Assembly (NCBI GenBank): GCA_017861415.1
Contig: JAGFXS010000084.1
Location: 1-5,597 of the forward strand
Direction of reading: 5' to 3'
Source of the DNA: Bacillota bacterium
GTDB taxonomy: Bacteria; Bacillota; Clostridia; Oscillospirales; Oscillospiraceae
DNA length: 5,597 nucleotides
The notes below the pieces were generated by a model. That model was not told the DNA's origin, ran no database searches, and saw only the letters and a program-made list of their open reading frames with translations. Made by a program: the position numbers and the translations under genes. Shown piece after piece: positions 4,355-5,597 of the stretch. The first letter of the stretch is position 1; the number at the start of each line of letters is the position of its first letter.

Positions 4355-5476
4355 TCAGACGGCCTTCATCTGCTGATAGGACAGTAGCTTGCTGTAGAGG
4401 GCGATCTCCTGTGCCTTCAGGCTGGTTTCCTGCACCGCTGTCTGATTACGCAGATCAGTGAGCGTTTTAGTGGAAATATAGCCGTGCAGGTATTTGGTCT
4501 CCGCCGCTGCCAAAGTGGCCCGCTGCGTTTCCACGGACGTGCGTGTGGTCAAGAGCGTGTGATAGCCATCCTGTAAATTTTGATAAAGTGTCTTCATTCT
4601 CTCGGTCTCAGACTTGACTGCCTGCTCCCAGGCAATCTTGGCACTTTCCGCCTGCGCTTCGGATACATCGTCGTTAGCGCGGTAGCTCTCGTAGGTCAGC
4701 TTTGCATTCTTCAGCTGTACGCTGCCTTGAAGCATTGACTGGGTGTCCTTGTCCAGATCAAGACCACTAATCTGGCTAAACTCAAATTGGGACAGATTCG
4801 CCTCCGCATAAACAAGCTTCACAGACTCGGGTACGCCGAGAGATAAGCGCAGGCTGCGTTCGCCCCCGTCCACGACAGTCTGCTGGGCTCGGAGGGAGTC
4901 GGCCACGCTCTCCGTCGTCTGCACCATGGAATCATAGACCTTCTTAGACAGATAGCCACGCTCCAGAAGGGATGCTGCGCTGGTCAGGGTCTGCCGCTGG
5001 GCCGTTAACTGCGCGTTCAAATTACTGAGCTTGGACTGATCCAGAGAATAGCCGAGGTACTGCTGCTTCACCGTATTGACCTGCTGGGAAACGTTCAGCC
5101 TATATTGTTCCTTGGCGGTATCTCGCGCCAGCTTCGCCTGTTTATACGAGTTTTCCAGACTCTCGTACTGCTTAGATGCTTGGGCCGCTAAGGTCCAGCC
5201 CTCCGTAGTGGATGGAGCGTCCGCTATGGCCTCCTGTAAATCATCCATAGTATCTTCGAGCTTGCGGTAGGTACTCTCCGCGGCATCGCGATCCTTCACA
5301 ATCTTCCGCATGGCCGGGGAGTAATCCGTCAGGATGCTTTCGATGGTGTCCAAAGAGACGGTCACGGTTTTGGTTCCGTCTGGGTTTGTAACAGCAGACT
5401 GCGCCGTGCCTGTGGCAAAGACGGGAACAGTGAAGAGCATCGCGCACATCAGCAGAGAACCAATCAGTTTTTTCAT
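4355..5476 (-). CDS. TolC-family (outer membrane efflux protein-like) coiled-coil exported protein
   Basis: From the ATG at 5476 the product is 373 residues. This start begins MKKLIGSLLMCAMLFTVPVFA, a clear signal peptide with likely cleavage after residue 21. AAGGCGG lies 11 nt before it, overlapping the stop of the preceding gene; the upstream TTG at 5515 would run into that gene and displace the signal. The mature part is almost all long amphipathic helices rich in Gln, Lys, Ala and Ser (about 42-198 and 240-370). It holds two related helical hairpins, seen as ERGYLSKKVYDSMVQTTESV (from residue 172) and YLHGYISTKTLTDLRNQTAV (from 329), the two-repeat plan of TolC/OEP proteins. A typical SLGVP follows the first hairpin. 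TolC itself is about 470 residues; here I see no clear beta-barrel strands. Placement after an adaptor gene suggests an export complex. It could instead act as a cell-surface or periplasm-like coiled-coil partner. Family assignment is good, function inferred. Confidence 0.82.
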   Translation of the reverse strand: MKKLIGSLLMCAMLFTVPVFATGTAQSAVTNPDGTKTVTVSLDTIESILTDYSPAMRKIVKDRDAAESTYRKLEDTMDDLQEAIADAPSTTEGWTLAAQASKQYESLENSYKQAKLARDTAKEQYRLNVSQQVNTVKQQYLGYSLDQSKLSNLNAQLTAQRQTLTSAASLLERGYLSKKVYDSMVQTTESVADSLRAQQTVVDGGERSLRLSLGVPESVKLVYAEANLSQFEFSQISGLDLDKDTQSMLQGSVQLKNAKLTYESYRANDDVSEAQAESAKIAWEQAVKSETERMKTLYQNLQDGYHTLLTTRTSVETQRATLAAAETKYLHGYISTKTLTDLRNQTAVQETSLKAQEIALYSKLLSYQQMKAV

Positions 5477-5492
5477 AGGAATTCGCACCGCC

Positions 5493-5597
5493 TTATCCGT
5501 TTGTGTTGGCGACAACCCGGACGGACTCGCCCTCGGTCACCTTGTCCGCGCCCTGCAGGATAACTTCCGTGCCGACCTCAAGCCCGACGACGCACAC
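5493..5597 (-). CDS. Membrane-fusion (HlyD/RND periplasmic adaptor) protein, C-terminal end (5' part outside window)
   Basis: The minus strand is open from the window edge to a TAA at 5495-5493, giving 34 residues that start VCVVGLEVGTEVILQGADKV and end TEGESVRVVANTNG. The pattern (V-x-V-G-L-x-x-G-T-E-V-x-x-x-G-A-x-x-V-x-x-G-x-x-V) is the usual C-terminal membrane-proximal beta domain of HlyD/MacA/AcrA-type adaptors. These sit between an inner-membrane ABC or RND pump and a TolC-type partner. The stop lies 16 nt before the TolC-like gene's ATG, and its TAA overlaps that gene's ribosome binding site, so the two are co-transcribed and probably translationally coupled. The transporter itself should lie beyond the right edge or elsewhere in the operon. 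The piece is short, so the identity rests on one conserved segment plus context. Confidence 0.75.
   Translation of the reverse strand: MCVVGLEVGTEVILQGADKVTEGESVRVVANTNG

Noticed and set aside
5477..5515. Upstream TTG start extending the TolC-like protein by 13 residues
   Set aside because: It would overlap the adaptor gene and put a polar, charged stretch before the signal peptide; the ATG at 5476 gives a normal signal peptide.
1..5597. CRISPR array, tRNA, rRNA, insertion sequence or defence system
   Set aside because: No spaced direct repeats, cloverleaf-like sequence, ribosomal RNA motifs, transposase motifs or defence-gene motifs were seen on either strand.

Overview
The window looks like chromosomal DNA of a low-to-mid GC Firmicute, most likely a gut clostridium of the Oscillospiraceae type. 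Support comes from strong AGGAGG-type ribosome binding sites, a SecA ending in a SEC-C zinc motif, a FatA/FatB-type acyl-ACP thioesterase, a lipoprotein cyclophilin and a remnant of a PdaB-like polysaccharide deacetylase. The family placement is an inference from protein style; no marker here fixes the genus.

Layout. Positions 2-712 (+) hold the C-terminal third of secA, cut by the window edge. After a 92-nt gap with a strong hairpin comes pgeF (805-1614, +), closed by a good intrinsic terminator. A 306-nt gap then carries a sigma-A-type promoter, a 20-bp near-palindrome over its -35 box and a roughly 110-nt leader with a long stem-loop, all serving a small cold-shock protein gene (1921-2133, +). 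A two-way terminator separates that gene from a convergent acyl-ACP thioesterase gene (2263-3015, -). A 339-nt divergent intergenic region holds promoters for the thioesterase (leftward) and for a lipoprotein peptidyl-prolyl isomerase (3355-3957, +). After another strong terminator there is a 66-codon stub of a polysaccharide deacetylase (4079-4279, +) that stops inside the first catalytic motif. The right end is a leftward efflux-type operon: the last 34 codons of a membrane-fusion/HlyD-type adaptor (5493-5597, -) followed 16 nt later by a TolC-family coiled-coil protein (4355-5476, -).

How it works together. Most genes are single transcription units bounded by hairpins, and several deal with the cell envelope: SecA drives export, PgeF edits peptidoglycan precursors, the cyclophilin lipoprotein would assist folding of exported proteins, the thioesterase acts on fatty acyl-ACP, and the adaptor/TolC pair would be part of an export or efflux complex. 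They do not form one pathway.

I see no defence system, CRISPR array, tRNA, rRNA or intact mobile element. The observations most worth following are the deacetylase stub and its abrupt junction with the efflux operon, the cold-shock promoter palindrome and leader stem-loop, and the short TolC-like protein in what appears to be a single-membrane bacterium.
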